Shown: positions 21,678-31,145 of the stretch, one piece after another | Position numbering within the stretch: position 1 is the first letter of the stretch | Layout: each line of letters starts with the position of its first letter | Origin: Beroe forskalii | Taxonomy: Eukaryota; Ctenophora; Nuda; Beroida; Beroidae | Assembly (NCBI GenBank): GCA_011033025.1 | Contig: WFMF01000057.1 | Span: 1-64,000, forward strand | DNA: 64,000 bases | Direction of reading: 5' to 3' | Notes under the pieces: generated by a model | What the model saw: only the letters and a program-made list of their open reading frames with translations | Databases searched by the model: none | Told to the model about the DNA's origin: nothing | Translations under genes and position numbers: made by a program

Positions 21678-22811
21678 ATGTCAGCTGCGCCAGTCGTCCA
21701 GGATGACCTAGAGAGTGATTCAGGTAAATCGTGTCTTTTGGGTTTATCAACATCTCAGTTTATAACCAAATTGAAGTATCAGTGAAATCCGCACCTCTTG
21801 TTTATTTGTCCCCCAATTTCCTCAACCTTATTGAGCAACATTGGAAATGGTAATGGGCGTTGGAATTTTTCAAATGCTTGTTGAAAAGTTCATTAGATCT
21901 AACTTAATTTAAATGTCTAATGAGATGTTAAATCTGATAATAAAAACCTTCCATTACCTCAGGAGTGGAGAAGTTGGAAGAGTTGTTTGATAAGATCGGT
22001 GATGGGAAGAAGGAGGAAGATAGGAAACCTGGCGTCTTTGCAACCCTAGTGAGGAACCCCCTCATGGCATTCGGTAGGTGGAATTAGGTCGTAAATAATG
22101 GTGGTTTGATATCACATGATATAATGATACTGTATCATGAAATTATTATTCAAATCTATGATGAAGACGGCTCAGAAGGGTTCATCAATGGAAAATGCCA
22201 ACTATAATATAAAGCCCTACCAAATTCATTCCACCTTCATCTCATGTTACCTTCATCACATTCCACCTTTATCTCATTCTCTCATTCCACCTTCGCCTCA
22301 TTCCAATTTCATCTCATTCCACCTTTATATCATTTCAGGTATATGAGAAATCATTCCATTTTACCGCCTCCAATATGAAACCTCATATTCACTACGCTAC
22401 TTATCCTACCTTCCCTTTTCAGGCATGGGTGCCACTGCCTTCTTTCTCACTCGAGGAATGAGAGCAGCGAGTAAGGGAGACTCCTTGAAGCTGGCTGAAG
22501 CCCTACAGAAGAGGGTCCTGGGACAGTTTGGAACGCTCATCGTCTTCATGGGCACATTCGCCTACCTCGTGACGGCCCATCCGGAGAAGCACCAGAAGGC
22601 ACTCGAAACAGACGCCATGTTAAAAAATAGAGGTGAGATTTCAACTGAGCCGCTGTGATACAAGAACTTTTTGAGAAATTTATGTTTACTGTACGGTCGA
22701 TGATAATTCTGATAAAGTCAGCCCTATTTCAATTTGCGTCGGATCGGTCATGATAACGGTTCCTTTTCAGCGCTGCTGAATTACCAAGAAGCACAGATGA
22801 GGAATAGTTGA
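21678..22811 (+). CDS. HIG1-domain mitochondrial protein, paralog B
   Basis: Exons 21678-21723, 21963-22073, 22423-22632 and 22771-22811 join to 135 residues, again all phase 1. MSAAPVVQDDLESDSGVEKL is followed by EELFDKI, shared with paralog A, then KPGVFATLVRNPLMAFG (the RNP step before helix 1), MGATAFFLTRGMRAASKGDS, KLAEALQKRVLGQFGTLIVF (loop and helix 2) and a charged tail ending QMRNS. The RNPLMAFGMGAT segment and the Q-R pair in the loop are closer to the classical HIG1 pattern than paralog A. Inferred site: mitochondrial inner membrane, as a respiratory-chain assembly or supercomplex factor. Only about 0.55 kb separates the two genes. Confidence 0.85.
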
Positions 22812-23019
22812 CGAGATAGGAGACATATTTAATAGCTTTGAAAATCTTTGTTGCCTCCAATTCCAACAATGAACAACTTGTTCGTTCTCGCAGCTTGGCT
22901 GTTGGCCAAGTTGCTCATTCGTAACCCAGCCGTGGCCATCTATCTTCGACAGACTGCTCAACCTTCGTGCTCTCAACACTCGCGCACAGGGCAGATAAAT
23001 TTGGTATGTGTCCCATATA

Positions 23020-23547
23020 CTGTAAAGCCACATATTTTCGCGGGTGCTATTTTTCGCGTTTCTTTAAAATCAGACTAATTTCACGGTTTTAATTTTCACG
23101 CATTTCAATATCCCTTGATATGAAGATAAACCAGTGCTTGTACGTGGTCATTTAACATTTTCGCTAATTGCTGTAAACCTTGATGGCCGGTGATTGTATA
23201 AAGGCAAAAGCCCGGTTTAATGAGGTGTCTTGTTCGTCTATGTTTACTTAAGTGTGTCTGTCAGACATTATAGCATGTCATTTGTAAACGATACTGAGAT
23301 CTTAGTTGAGGGCTTAATGTTTCTAATGACACACTTTGGGTTGAAAAATAATGCCTTGATGACAAACCAATCTATCGAATACTTAAGAGGGAATACTTAA
23401 CGGCAAATGAATTGGACTCGAAAAACGCAGATATATAAATTTATCTCCAAAATTGAAAATCAACTTCACGTCTGATATTTTCGCGGATTTTCTTTTCCAA
23501 ATAAATTCGCGAAAATTAATGCCTCGCGAAAATTAATGGCTTTACAG
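23020..23547. mobile_element. CTGTAAAGCCA MITE, TA target
   Basis: Ends CTGTAAAGCCACATATTTTC and the inverted GAAAATTAATGGCTTTACAG, flanked by TA on each side. CGCG-rich AT blocks (TTTTCGCG) recur inside. No coding frame. The pattern fits a Tc1/mariner-type MITE, but the family is not certain. Confidence 0.75.
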
Positions 23548-23550
23548 TAA

Positions 23551-23775
23551 CCCCGGCTGAGTGACGTCACAGACCTGAAGGTCAATTTTTCTGTATCCTA
23601 AACCTAACCATGACCCTAACCAAAACCCTAACTTTAATCCTAACCCTAACCCTAACAAATCCTGACCCTAATCGTGACCCTAACCCAAGTCCTTAAAGCG
23701 CTAGGTGCGCTTAACTATATTTTTCTGACTGACGTCATTATCATAGATAATGAAGAGCATAGAGTTATATGGGAC
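23551..23775. mobile_element. Telomere-like MITE, truncated copy
   Basis: GGCTGAGTGACGTCACAGA, then CCTAACC-type repeats, AAAGCGCTAGGTGCGCTTAA and TGACGTCATTATCATAGATA: the internal order of the 249-bp family, with the outermost terminal bases missing or diverged. Confidence 0.75.
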
Positions 23776-24229
23776 ACTAGCCATAAATTTGAAGATCATG
23801 TGTCATTTTACTTTTAGTTGGTACGAATACAATAACTGAGATTGATGCAGTTTTCAGTTGTAAATACTATTGCCATAATGAGCTTCGTTAAGGCAGTTGA
23901 CGGGATCGGACGTCGAAACGAGAATCGTTCCGAAATTTTCAAGTTGTGACAGAAGTGCCATTTCCACAGAAGCGGCTTCTGTGGAAATTTGAGAATGCAT
24001 TCCATTTCTCTGATGTCGCGATACCTCAACCTGTGTTATACTTATTGGTACTGGTCGGTTTGTGCTGTTATTAAATTTCAACATCAAGAACAAAAAAGAT
24101 GAAATCTGAACCTGACCCTCATTGCAACATCTTCTTGATAAGTAAATTTTAATCCGATTAAATGATTTAAAATCAGCACTCTAAGTTTAAATCAACTTCA
24201 CAATTAGATGAGGTATGGTGTCCGAGAGT

Positions 24230-24441
24230 GGACACAAAAAAAAATAAGTCGAAAAAAATAAGCTGAAAAAAATAACTCGAAAAAAATAACTCGAAAAAAA
24301 TAACTCGAAAAAAATAACTCGAAAAAAATAAATCGAAAAAAATAACTTGAAAAAAATAACTCGAAAAAAAAAACTCGAAAAAAATAACTCGAAAAAAATA
24401 AGTTGAAAAAAATAAATCGAAAAAAACTCGAAAAAAAAAAA
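24230..24441. repeat. AAAAAAATAACTCG array, left arm
   Basis: About sixteen units of 12-14 bases. The F/Y/I-rich open frames on the minus strand are artefacts of this array. Confidence 0.9.
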
Positions 24442-24616
24442 TAAATTCACAGTTCACAGTTCAGTATGGGATTGGGAGACTTGCCACACACACACCTATG
24501 CGGGCTTACTCTTAGGAAATGGGAGACTCGCTTGCTAAACACGTATACCCCTGTTCGCATTTTGCTAAACACGTATATCCCTGTGTGGCACACACCTATG
24601 CGGGCTTAAGAAGTTC

Positions 24617-24865
24617 GGTATCTCTCCCATGTAAACGGGGCTGAGTGACGTCACAGATCTAAAGGTCAATTTTTCTGTATCCTAAACCTAACTGTGACCC
24701 TAACCAAAACCCTAACCTTGATCCTTACCCTGAACCTAACAAATCCTGACCCTAACCAAAACCCTAACTCTATCCTCTAAAGCGCTAGATGCGCTTAATT
24801 ATATTTTTCTGAGTGACGTCATTGTCATAGACAATGAAGGCTCCCGTTTACATGGGAGACGTACC
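24617..24865. mobile_element. Telomere-like MITE, intact 249-bp copy
   Basis: Terminal inverted ends GGTATCTCTCCCATGTAAAC and the complement of GGTACGTCTCCCATGTAAAC, with perfect 8-bp target duplication AGAAGTTC (24609-24616, 24866-24873). Inside are GTGACGTCAC near one end, TGACGTCA near the other, and a central run of degenerate CCCTAA units. The length is exactly that of the copy at 47601. Confidence 0.92.
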
Positions 24866-25264
24866 AGAAGTTCGCATTGAGCACGGGAAGCTTCCCCGTA
24901 GGAAAGCGCTGCGCGCGTACGCACACCTATGTGGGCTTCGGAAAGATTGTCGTACGTTGTATGACCCGCAGACTTCACCAAACCAGGTGCTAAGTGCTAA
25001 CGCCGATCGGCCGCGTGCGCCGCGCGCAGAAGAGGATTATCTTGTTTGAGTAAGTCGCTGACGCCAGTGCGGCGCTGATTCTCACGAGTCTATCATCGGC
25101 CGAGAAAAGAACAAACGACGGCGCACTGGCGCAGTTCAAACATGCACGCGGCGCAGAATAGGGCGCTTGTTAAGAAAAACATCACTCAGAAACACTATAA
25201 ACTTAAGGGCCTCTTTTTCTGACATTGCCCGCGCCCGCCGAAGGCTAAGGGGTCAGACAACGTC

Positions 25265-25710
25265 TGACAAAAAAAACAAGTTGAAAAAAATAAGTCGAAA
25301 AAATAAGTCGAAAAAAATAACTCGAAAAAATAACTCGAAAAAAATAACTCGAAAAAAATAAGTCGAAAAAAATAACTCGAAAAAAATAACTCGAAAAATA
25401 ACTCGAAAAAAATAACTCGAAAAAAATAACTCGAAAAAAATAACTCGAAAAAATAACTCGAAAAAAATAACTCGAAAAAAATAAGTCGAAAAAAATAACT
25501 CGAAAAAAATAAATCGAAAAAAATAAGTCGAAAAAAATAAGTCGAAAAAAATAAGTCGAAAAAAATAAATCGAAAAAAATAAATCGAAAAAATAAATCGA
25601 AAAAAATATATCGAAAAAAATATATCGAAAAAATAACTCGAAAAAAATAACTCGAATAAAATAACTCGAATAAAATTAAAATAAATCGGAAAAAATAAAG
25701 CGAAAAAAAG
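25265..25710. repeat. AAAAAAATAACTCG array, central
   Basis: About 33 units, the longest array of this type in the window, directly after the palindrome GTCAGACAACGTCTGAC. Confidence 0.9.
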
Positions 25711-25794
25711 CCCTCTAACCAGGGTGTCGCGGAAAAAAAAAAAAAATAACTCGAAAAACTAAAGGGAAGATAAAGGCGAATGCCATACAGAGTA

Positions 25795-26600
25795 GCACAT
25801 ATCACCAATGGCGCCATAGGTGCCAATGGTGCCACTAAATGGCACCAATGCACAATGGATATCCATTGGTACCAATGGTGATTGCTGAAATGGCACCAAT
25901 GGTGCACCCTATCTCCATTGGTACCATTGGCGCCATTGGGTATCTCTCCAATAAATAAATGGCGTCAAGACTAAACGTCAATTTTTCTGTATCCTAAACC
26001 GGCACAATGGTGCCATTAATCCTAACCCTGAATTTAAATGGACCATTGGAACCCTAACCAATGGCGCTAGGTGCGCTTAATTATAATGTGCGCAAATGGT
26101 ATAGTATAATGAAATCCCACCATTGGTACCCGCCATTCACCAATGGCATCATTGTGTCTCCCATGTGCGGGAGCCTTCATTATCTATGACAATGACGTCA
26201 TCAGAAAAATATAATTAAGCGCACCTGTCGACGCACGGTGCAGGTTCTGATTTGATTTGTTAGGTTCAGGGACTAGGGATTAAGGTTTGGTTTTAGTGAG
26301 GGCGTCCAAATACAGAAAAATTGACGTTTAGATCTGTGACGTCACTCAGAGCCGTTTATATGGGAGAGATACCCATTGTCGCGGTCGCCAATGGCACCAT
26401 TGGTGCCATTGGTGCTTCTACCCTCAAATGGTGATATCGACTTTAGTATATCGCTTCTTAATGGTGCCATTGGCTCCATTTAATTATTTAAATGGTACCA
26501 TTGGCATCCAATGGCCATCGCCAATGGTACCAATGGAAATAAGGTGCACCATTGGTTCCATTTCAGCAATCACCATTGGTACAAATTTAAAAGAAGCGCT
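25795..26600. repeat. CCATTGG/CCAATGG palindromic satellite with MITE pieces
   Basis: Repeats of GGTGCCATTGGTGCCATT and its complement, rich in ATTGG/CCAAT. Between about 25975 and 26100, pieces of the telomere-like MITE and of the satellite alternate every 15-30 bases. A reverse-orientation MITE copy occupies about 26160-26371. Confidence 0.85.
26160..26371. mobile_element. Telomere-like MITE, reverse copy
   Basis: GTCTCCCATGTGCGGGAGCC, ATGACGTCAT, AGCGCACC, TTAGG-like units, GTGACGTCAC, then CCGTTTATATGGGAGAGATACC. Shortened and diverged in the middle. Confidence 0.8.
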
Positions 26601-26904
26601 TTCCTATGGGGAAGCGCGCCCTGCGAACAGGAATTTATGTCGACATTGTCGACGAACGTTGTCCGTTTATTTCTAAATTTCTTCTGACTGGATGGCGATA
26701 GCGCATAGTGACCGCGTCCAAATGTGGAACGTTGCACCGCGCGTTGCCCTAACCAGGACCCTGGTAACGCGCACGGAGTGCGCGGCGCGGCAGGGGAACC
26801 CGGGGAACCCCTGGTATGGTTAGGGGAACACTGCGCGCGAGGGTAGCGTAACATCCTAATAGGATATGTGTTTAGCAAGCGAGTCTCCTATATTGAACTG
26901 TGAA

Positions 26905-27075
26905 CTGAGAATTTTTTTAGAGTTATTTTTTTCGATTTATTTTTTTCAACTTATTTTTTTCGAGTTATTTTTTTCGAGTTATTTTTTCGACTTATTTTTT
27001 TCGAGTTATTTTTTTCAAGTTATTTTTTTTCGATTTATTTTTTTCAACTTATTTTTTTCGACTTATTTTTTTTGT
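26905..27075. repeat. AAAAAAATAACTCG array, right arm (complement)
   Basis: The inverted counterpart of 24230-24441, about twelve units. Confidence 0.9.
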
Positions 27076-27352
27076 GTCCACTCTCGGACACCATAGTATG
27101 AGGTTAAATCTGCACTCTTTTTAGTGTGAAACTATATTTTTGCGACAGGTTGAATTACGTGTTTCTGTTGTACTTGTAAGAAAGTTTAATAAATTTTTAA
27201 TTATTTATCAATTCTACGTTTTTGTTATCAATATAAATCATCAATATAAAAAAAAACTATCGCTTTGGGGCCATCCACAAATTGGCTGACGTTGACAGAC
27301 CCTCTCGAGAATCAGCGCAGCGCTGATTCTCATCAGCTTTGCGGCTGGGGTT

Positions 27353-27697
27353 GGTCTCCCATATAAACGGAAGCCTTCATTACACATTATCTATGACAAT
27401 GACGTCGTAGGATGTTACCCTACCCTCGCGCGCGGCGCAACGTTCCACATTTGGACGTCACTTTGCAACCTCGCCATCCAGTCAGAAGAAATAGACGGGG
27501 CAACGTCCGTCGACAATGACGTCACTCAAAAAATACAATTAAAGCGCACCTAGCGCTTTAAGGACTAAAAGCGCTTTAGGGTCAGGATTTGTTAGGGTTT
27601 TGGTTAGGGCTATGGTTAGGGTTTTGGTTAGGGCTATGGTTAGGTTTAGGATACAGAAAAATTGACGTTTAGATCTGTGACGTCACTCAGAGCCGTT
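27353..27697. mobile_element. Telomere-like MITE, reverse copy hit by another MITE
   Basis: It begins GTCTCCCATATAAACGGAAG and runs to CTCAGAGCCGTTT, with TTAGGG-like units (GGTTAGGGTTTTGGTTAGGG) in the middle. A 109-bp element (27405-27513) sits in its CAATGACGTCA site. Confidence 0.85.
27405..27513. mobile_element. TCG...CGA MITE, nested copy
   Basis: Starts TCGTAGGATGTTACCC, ends GGGGCAACGTCCGTCGA. The ends are imperfect inverted repeats (TCGnnGGAnGTTnCCC). An 8-bp target duplication CAATGACG (27397-27404, 27514-27521) interrupts the MITE at 27353. Confidence 0.88.
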
Positions 27698-27704
27698 TTG
27701 TCAG

Positions 27705-27825
27705 TCGTAGGATGTTACCCTACCCTCGCGCGCGCGGCGCAACGTTCCACATTTGGACGTCACTTTGCGCCTTTGCGCCTTGTCCAACAACAAGTCAGAA
27801 GAAAGGGACGGACATCGCCCGTCGA
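27705..27825. mobile_element. TCG...CGA MITE, second copy
   Basis: TCGTAGGATGTTACCC to CATCGCCCGTCGA, flanked by the 9-bp direct repeat TTTTGTCAG (27696-27704, 27826-27834). Confidence 0.88.
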
Positions 27826-27834
27826 TTTTGTCAG

Positions 27835-28350
27835 ACGTTGTCTGACCTTCCTAAGCCCGCATAGTTGCCCTAACCAGGGCCCTGGTTACGCGCACAGAGT
27901 GCGCGGCGCGGCAAGCGCTAAACCCCTGGTTAGGGGAACCCGCATAGGTGTGCGTACGCGCGCCGCGCTACCCTGAGGAAGCGCGCCGCGCAACGCAGCA
28001 ATGTCATGTCTGACCCCTTCGCGCCTTCGGCCGTTTATATGGGAGACATACCTGTAAAAGAGTGTTGATCACCAAAACATTTCCCCTAACCAGGGGTGTC
28101 GTCGCGTCGCGCGCTTCCCCTAACCAGGGGTGCCGCGCCGCGCACTCCGTGCGCGTAACCAGGGTCCTGGTTAGGGCAATTGCGTGCTTAAAACTAGTGA
28201 TCTGGTGAGAGCAACAAAATATTGATCACCAAAATATTGATTTTATTTCAATCATTCAATTTTTCCTAAGCCCGCAAAGGTGTGTGTGCGCGCGCGGCGC
28301 TTCCCTTCTGAGGAAGCGCGCCGCGCAACGCAGACAGGGATATACGTGTT
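27835..28350. repeat. GC-rich mosaic of CCCTAACCAGG and GCGCGC repeats
   Basis: Modules CCCTAACCAGGGTCCTGGTTAGGG (palindromic), GCGCGCTTCC, TAAGCCCGCATAGGTGTG and TATACGTGTTTAGCAA recur here, at 24480-24610, near 26750-26880 and at 47100-47600, in different orders and orientations. Confidence 0.75.
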
Positions 28351-29782
28351 TAGCAAATTCAATTTATTACATTTAAATTTACATTTCATTAATATGTTGA
28401 ACTTGATTGCTTATAGCATTGACTGAGGGGGACCGGGGACCACATAGTGAAACACTTAAAATGCAAACCAGGGCCCTATTTCTCACCAACAGTTGGTCGT
28501 TTTGACTGATCGATTTGAACCGTCAAAACGACCATCCAGAAAAATGGCGCCGCGCGCTACGTTCATAGTATTTTCTCAGCATTCATCCAGAAATTGACCA
28601 ATTTTTGTCAGAACTGGATAGCCGGTTTCATATGAAGTACCAGCAAAGCACTTCATACACTGTTCCTTCTTGCTTTCTAGTTTCTGTTAAGTCTTTACCA
28701 AGTCTTCTAATGCCTTACCAAGGTTCCGGGGTGACAAATAACCATTGTTTTGTGTTTCTATACTTTAAAATTATCAAGGTAAAACATTTAATACTTTTAT
28801 CCTTGTTTGAATTTTATGCTTGTTTACATCACGCTATTTTGCCATTAAAAGAACAGTTTTTCGGTGTGTGTCCTGGTCCTGTAAGATCTCCTTATAATAT
28901 GTTATCATTTACAGGTTTTCCTTTCCAAGTTTTATTCCTTGGATGCCAGATTTATTGGTAGTTTGTTCTTGAAATATGAATATTTTTTCAATAATCCTTC
29001 TATACGAAATAAGTTTAAATAAGCTCATTTTAGGCAAAATACTCTCCATGAGTCCATGAATGTGATTATTCCTTTGAAGCTATAAATGCCTCTTGATGCC
29101 TTATTGTAGTAAGCCTTCAAATCTATCTAGTTTTGCTTTTTTTGGTGCCACTTGATATGTCTATCTGAGGGAAATATTGCCCTCTTCATTCTCCACAAAA
29201 TTTATATTCTGTCATTTTCAATTGGTAAGCAAATTTATACAGAAAATTTCACCTACTTTTTAGCTACTAGAGGCAAACTATTTCCTACTTTATCCTTCAC
29301 TATATCAACATATATATCTATTTTGTTAATTGTTATCTATTTTAATGCAAGTTTTCAGCGAACACTTGACATAGTTTGGTGCCACTTGACATACCTATTT
29401 GCGGCAAATCATTTGCTAATTTTTATGCCCAATATGAACATGTATTTATTTCCACCAAGTTTCCACTTTTTTAAGGTTTTTAAGTTCAGGTGGCTCAGTG
29501 TTTATAGCCTTCATTACACCATATCATTTTTGGTGTCTCATTATGCTTTATTTGGATCTGCCTAGATGTTTAATAAAACAATAAAATTTAATAAAACAAT
29601 AAAATTTATATTTTGTAGCACATTATACCAATAATTGACCATAAGTTTTAAACTTAACAACACTACTTATTACAATCAAATTTGAGGACCCCAAACTGTT
29701 GTTTACCTTGCCACCTCCTAAATGGATGATTGTTTTGAAAATAAGCACGTAATAGCTTAAGCTATTATTCTTGTATTATACT
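28351..29782. other. AT-rich region, no recognised gene
   Basis: Open frames of up to 137 codons (28605-28961, 29152-29565) have phenylalanine- and leucine-rich translations and no motif I recognise. The phrase TTTGGTGCCACTTGA occurs at 29140 and 29369, so part may be a repeated element, perhaps the 5' region of the element at 29783. Confidence 0.4.
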
Positions 29783-30523
29783 ATGTCAAAAGGCAAAGGT
29801 GGTAAAAAACAAACATCCAGGAGGGGGACCTCAGATGTGTTTCAGAGCGATAACACAGAAAAGACAAATGGCAATGGCAATGATTTGAGAGACCCCCTCA
29901 TTACGAATGGTGTGTGTGAAAGATGCCCTTTCAGCGAGAACATCTCCAATGAATCCATAACCTGTTCTGTTTGCCGTAAGTTACATCATGCTTTATGTAG
30001 GGACAAAAAAGGTGGGTTTTCTGGAAATTCAATTTGCTCAAAAACATTTTTTGATATGTATGGTCCCTTATCTGCTCATTACAAGCATAATTCATCAAGA
30101 TGGGGACATTTTATATTCATTTGTCAGAGATGTTATGTAAATTATCCTGGTTTGCTGCCAACTTCAGACCAAGATGAAATCATTGATGTTGTTAACCTTA
30201 CCTCACCATCTAAAGCACTTCCACTCTTGAAATCTACTATATGTTCAGAAGCTCAAACTGTCATATCTGGTAATATGAGTGGTGATAGCTCTGATCACGA
30301 AGGTGGCTTTGATGACCTTTCAAACCTAACTAAACTTAATCATGAAATTCTTGGTAATATAAAGGCCCTTGAACAGTTATCTAGGGAGCAAGCCCAAACT
30401 TTTAATACTCAAGTTGGTAAAGTTTTAACTGAGCTGCAATCTATACCTTCAGCAAGTCTTAATCCCCCTCACCCAGGATATAAATGGTATTTCAGCTATC
30501 AATCTCCCCAGTTACAAGTTTAA
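29783..30523 (+). CDS. PHD-type zinc-finger protein of a probable retroelement
   Basis: 246 residues from ATG 29783. A basic N-terminus (MSKGKGGKKQTSRRG) precedes a C4-H-C3 finger: Cys45, Cys48, Cys61, Cys64, His69, Cys72, Cys114 and Cys117, the PHD pattern. A predicted coiled segment follows (NHEILGNIKALEQLSREQAQ). PHD-type fingers in a first open frame are known in several non-LTR retrotransposon groups. The next frame encodes an AlkB-like oxygenase, and no introns are seen, which points to an element and not a host gene. The host-gene alternative (a histone reader) is less likely. Confidence 0.6.
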   Translation: MSKGKGGKKQTSRRGTSDVFQSDNTEKTNGNGNDLRDPLITNGVCERCPFSENISNESITCSVCRKLHHALCRDKKGGFSGNSICSKTFFDMYGPLSAHYKHNSSRWGHFIFICQRCYVNYPGLLPTSDQDEIIDVVNLTSPSKALPLLKSTICSEAQTVISGNMSGDSSDHEGGFDDLSNLTKLNHEILGNIKALEQLSREQAQTFNTQVGKVLTELQSIPSASLNPPHPGYKWYFSYQSPQLQV

Positions 30524-31145
30524 TGCAGACACCTGTAAGCCAATAAAAAGTTATGAAGAAGGTTTTCTCTCCAAAGAACAGCATTTACAAGTCACAAGCT
30601 TTCTGGAAAAATGCCAAGACTTCCAGACAATCAAATCAGGCAGCAGTAGTAGGGATGTTGCATATTTTGGTGAGTTCAGGTACCGTTATGGAGCTATCCA
30701 GCATGAAGCTAATCTTGTACCAGAGGTCTTGAAGCCCATCATGGAGCAAATATCTGCCAATAATCCAAAATCATGCATCAATTCATGTCTTATCACAAGA
30801 TATAAGAATGGATCTAATGTCTGTCCTAAGCACAGTGATGATGAAACATTCATTGCACAATGGTCAGACATTTTCACACTTTCTGTTGGCACTGAAAGAA
30901 ATATGAAATTCACATCATCATCAGGAGATGAACAGACTATCACACTGGCAAACAATAGTCTTCTTGCATTCACACGTGCCTCACAGCAGTTCTGGAAGCA
31001 TGAGATCCCTACAAGTGATTGCTCCACAACCCGCTTCAGCATCACCTTCAGGCAGCTGGCACCCTACTACCTCAACTCAAGGCATAATCCACGATTTTTG
31101 CAAGTACACCTGAATTCGCCGCGAATTCGCCGCGAATTCAAGTGA
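30480..31145 (+). CDS. AlkB-like Fe(II)/2-oxoglutarate dioxygenase frame of the same element
   Basis: A frame open from about 30480 to 31145 without its own ATG. It reads EEGFLSKEQHLQVTSFLEKC, VAYFGEFRYRYG, LITRYKNGSNVCPKHSDDET, TLSVGTERNMKF, LLAFTRASQQFWKHEIP and TTRFSITFRQL. HSDD supplies the HxD iron ligands (codons at 30831 and 30837), the KHEIP histidine near 30999 is the distal ligand, and RFSITFR carries the 2-oxoglutarate arginine: the AlkB signature. From memory, similar AlkB frames occur in non-LTR elements of aquatic invertebrates and in some RNA viruses. In either setting the likely job is removal of alkyl groups from nucleic acid. The end of the frame runs into a palindromic satellite at 31105. 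Confidence 0.65.
   Translation: MNGISAINLPSYKFNADTCKPIKSYEEGFLSKEQHLQVTSFLEKCQDFQTIKSGSSSRDVAYFGEFRYRYGAIQHEANLVPEVLKPIMEQISANNPKSCINSCLITRYKNGSNVCPKHSDDETFIAQWSDIFTLSVGTERNMKFTSSSGDEQTITLANNSLLAFTRASQQFWKHEIPTSDCSTTRFSITFRQLAPYYLNSRHNPRFLQVHLNSPRIRREFK

Larger units (their letters stand above)
24214..27095. mobile_element. Composite inverted-repeat element with A-rich 13-bp arrays in both arms
   Basis: The outer ends are inverted: TATGGTGTCCGAGAGTGGAC at 24214 and its complement ending at 27095. Each arm continues with a tandem array of AAAAAAATAACTCG-like units and then TTCACAGTTCA and GGGAGACTCGCTTGCTAAAC. The flanks AGATGAGG and GTATGAGG agree at 6 of 8 positions and may be an old 8-bp duplication. 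The interior is filled by later insertions: a 249-bp MITE at 24617, a second A-rich array at 25265-25710, CCATTGG satellite and another MITE copy. No transposase frame seen. Confidence 0.7.

Noticed and set aside
23600-23690. CCCTAACCC runs as an old chromosome end or fused telomere
   Set aside because: The same stretch recurs inside a defined 249-bp MITE with target duplications, and the units are degenerate.
24173-27096. Long F/Y/I-rich frames (up to 220 codons) that look like membrane proteins
   Set aside because: They are translations of the AAAAAAATAACTCG arrays on the T-rich strand.
28605-29565. Two frames of 118 and 137 codons as genes
   Set aside because: Low-complexity AT-rich translation with no family motif; the first begins at a non-ATG codon, and a repeated phrase suggests element DNA.
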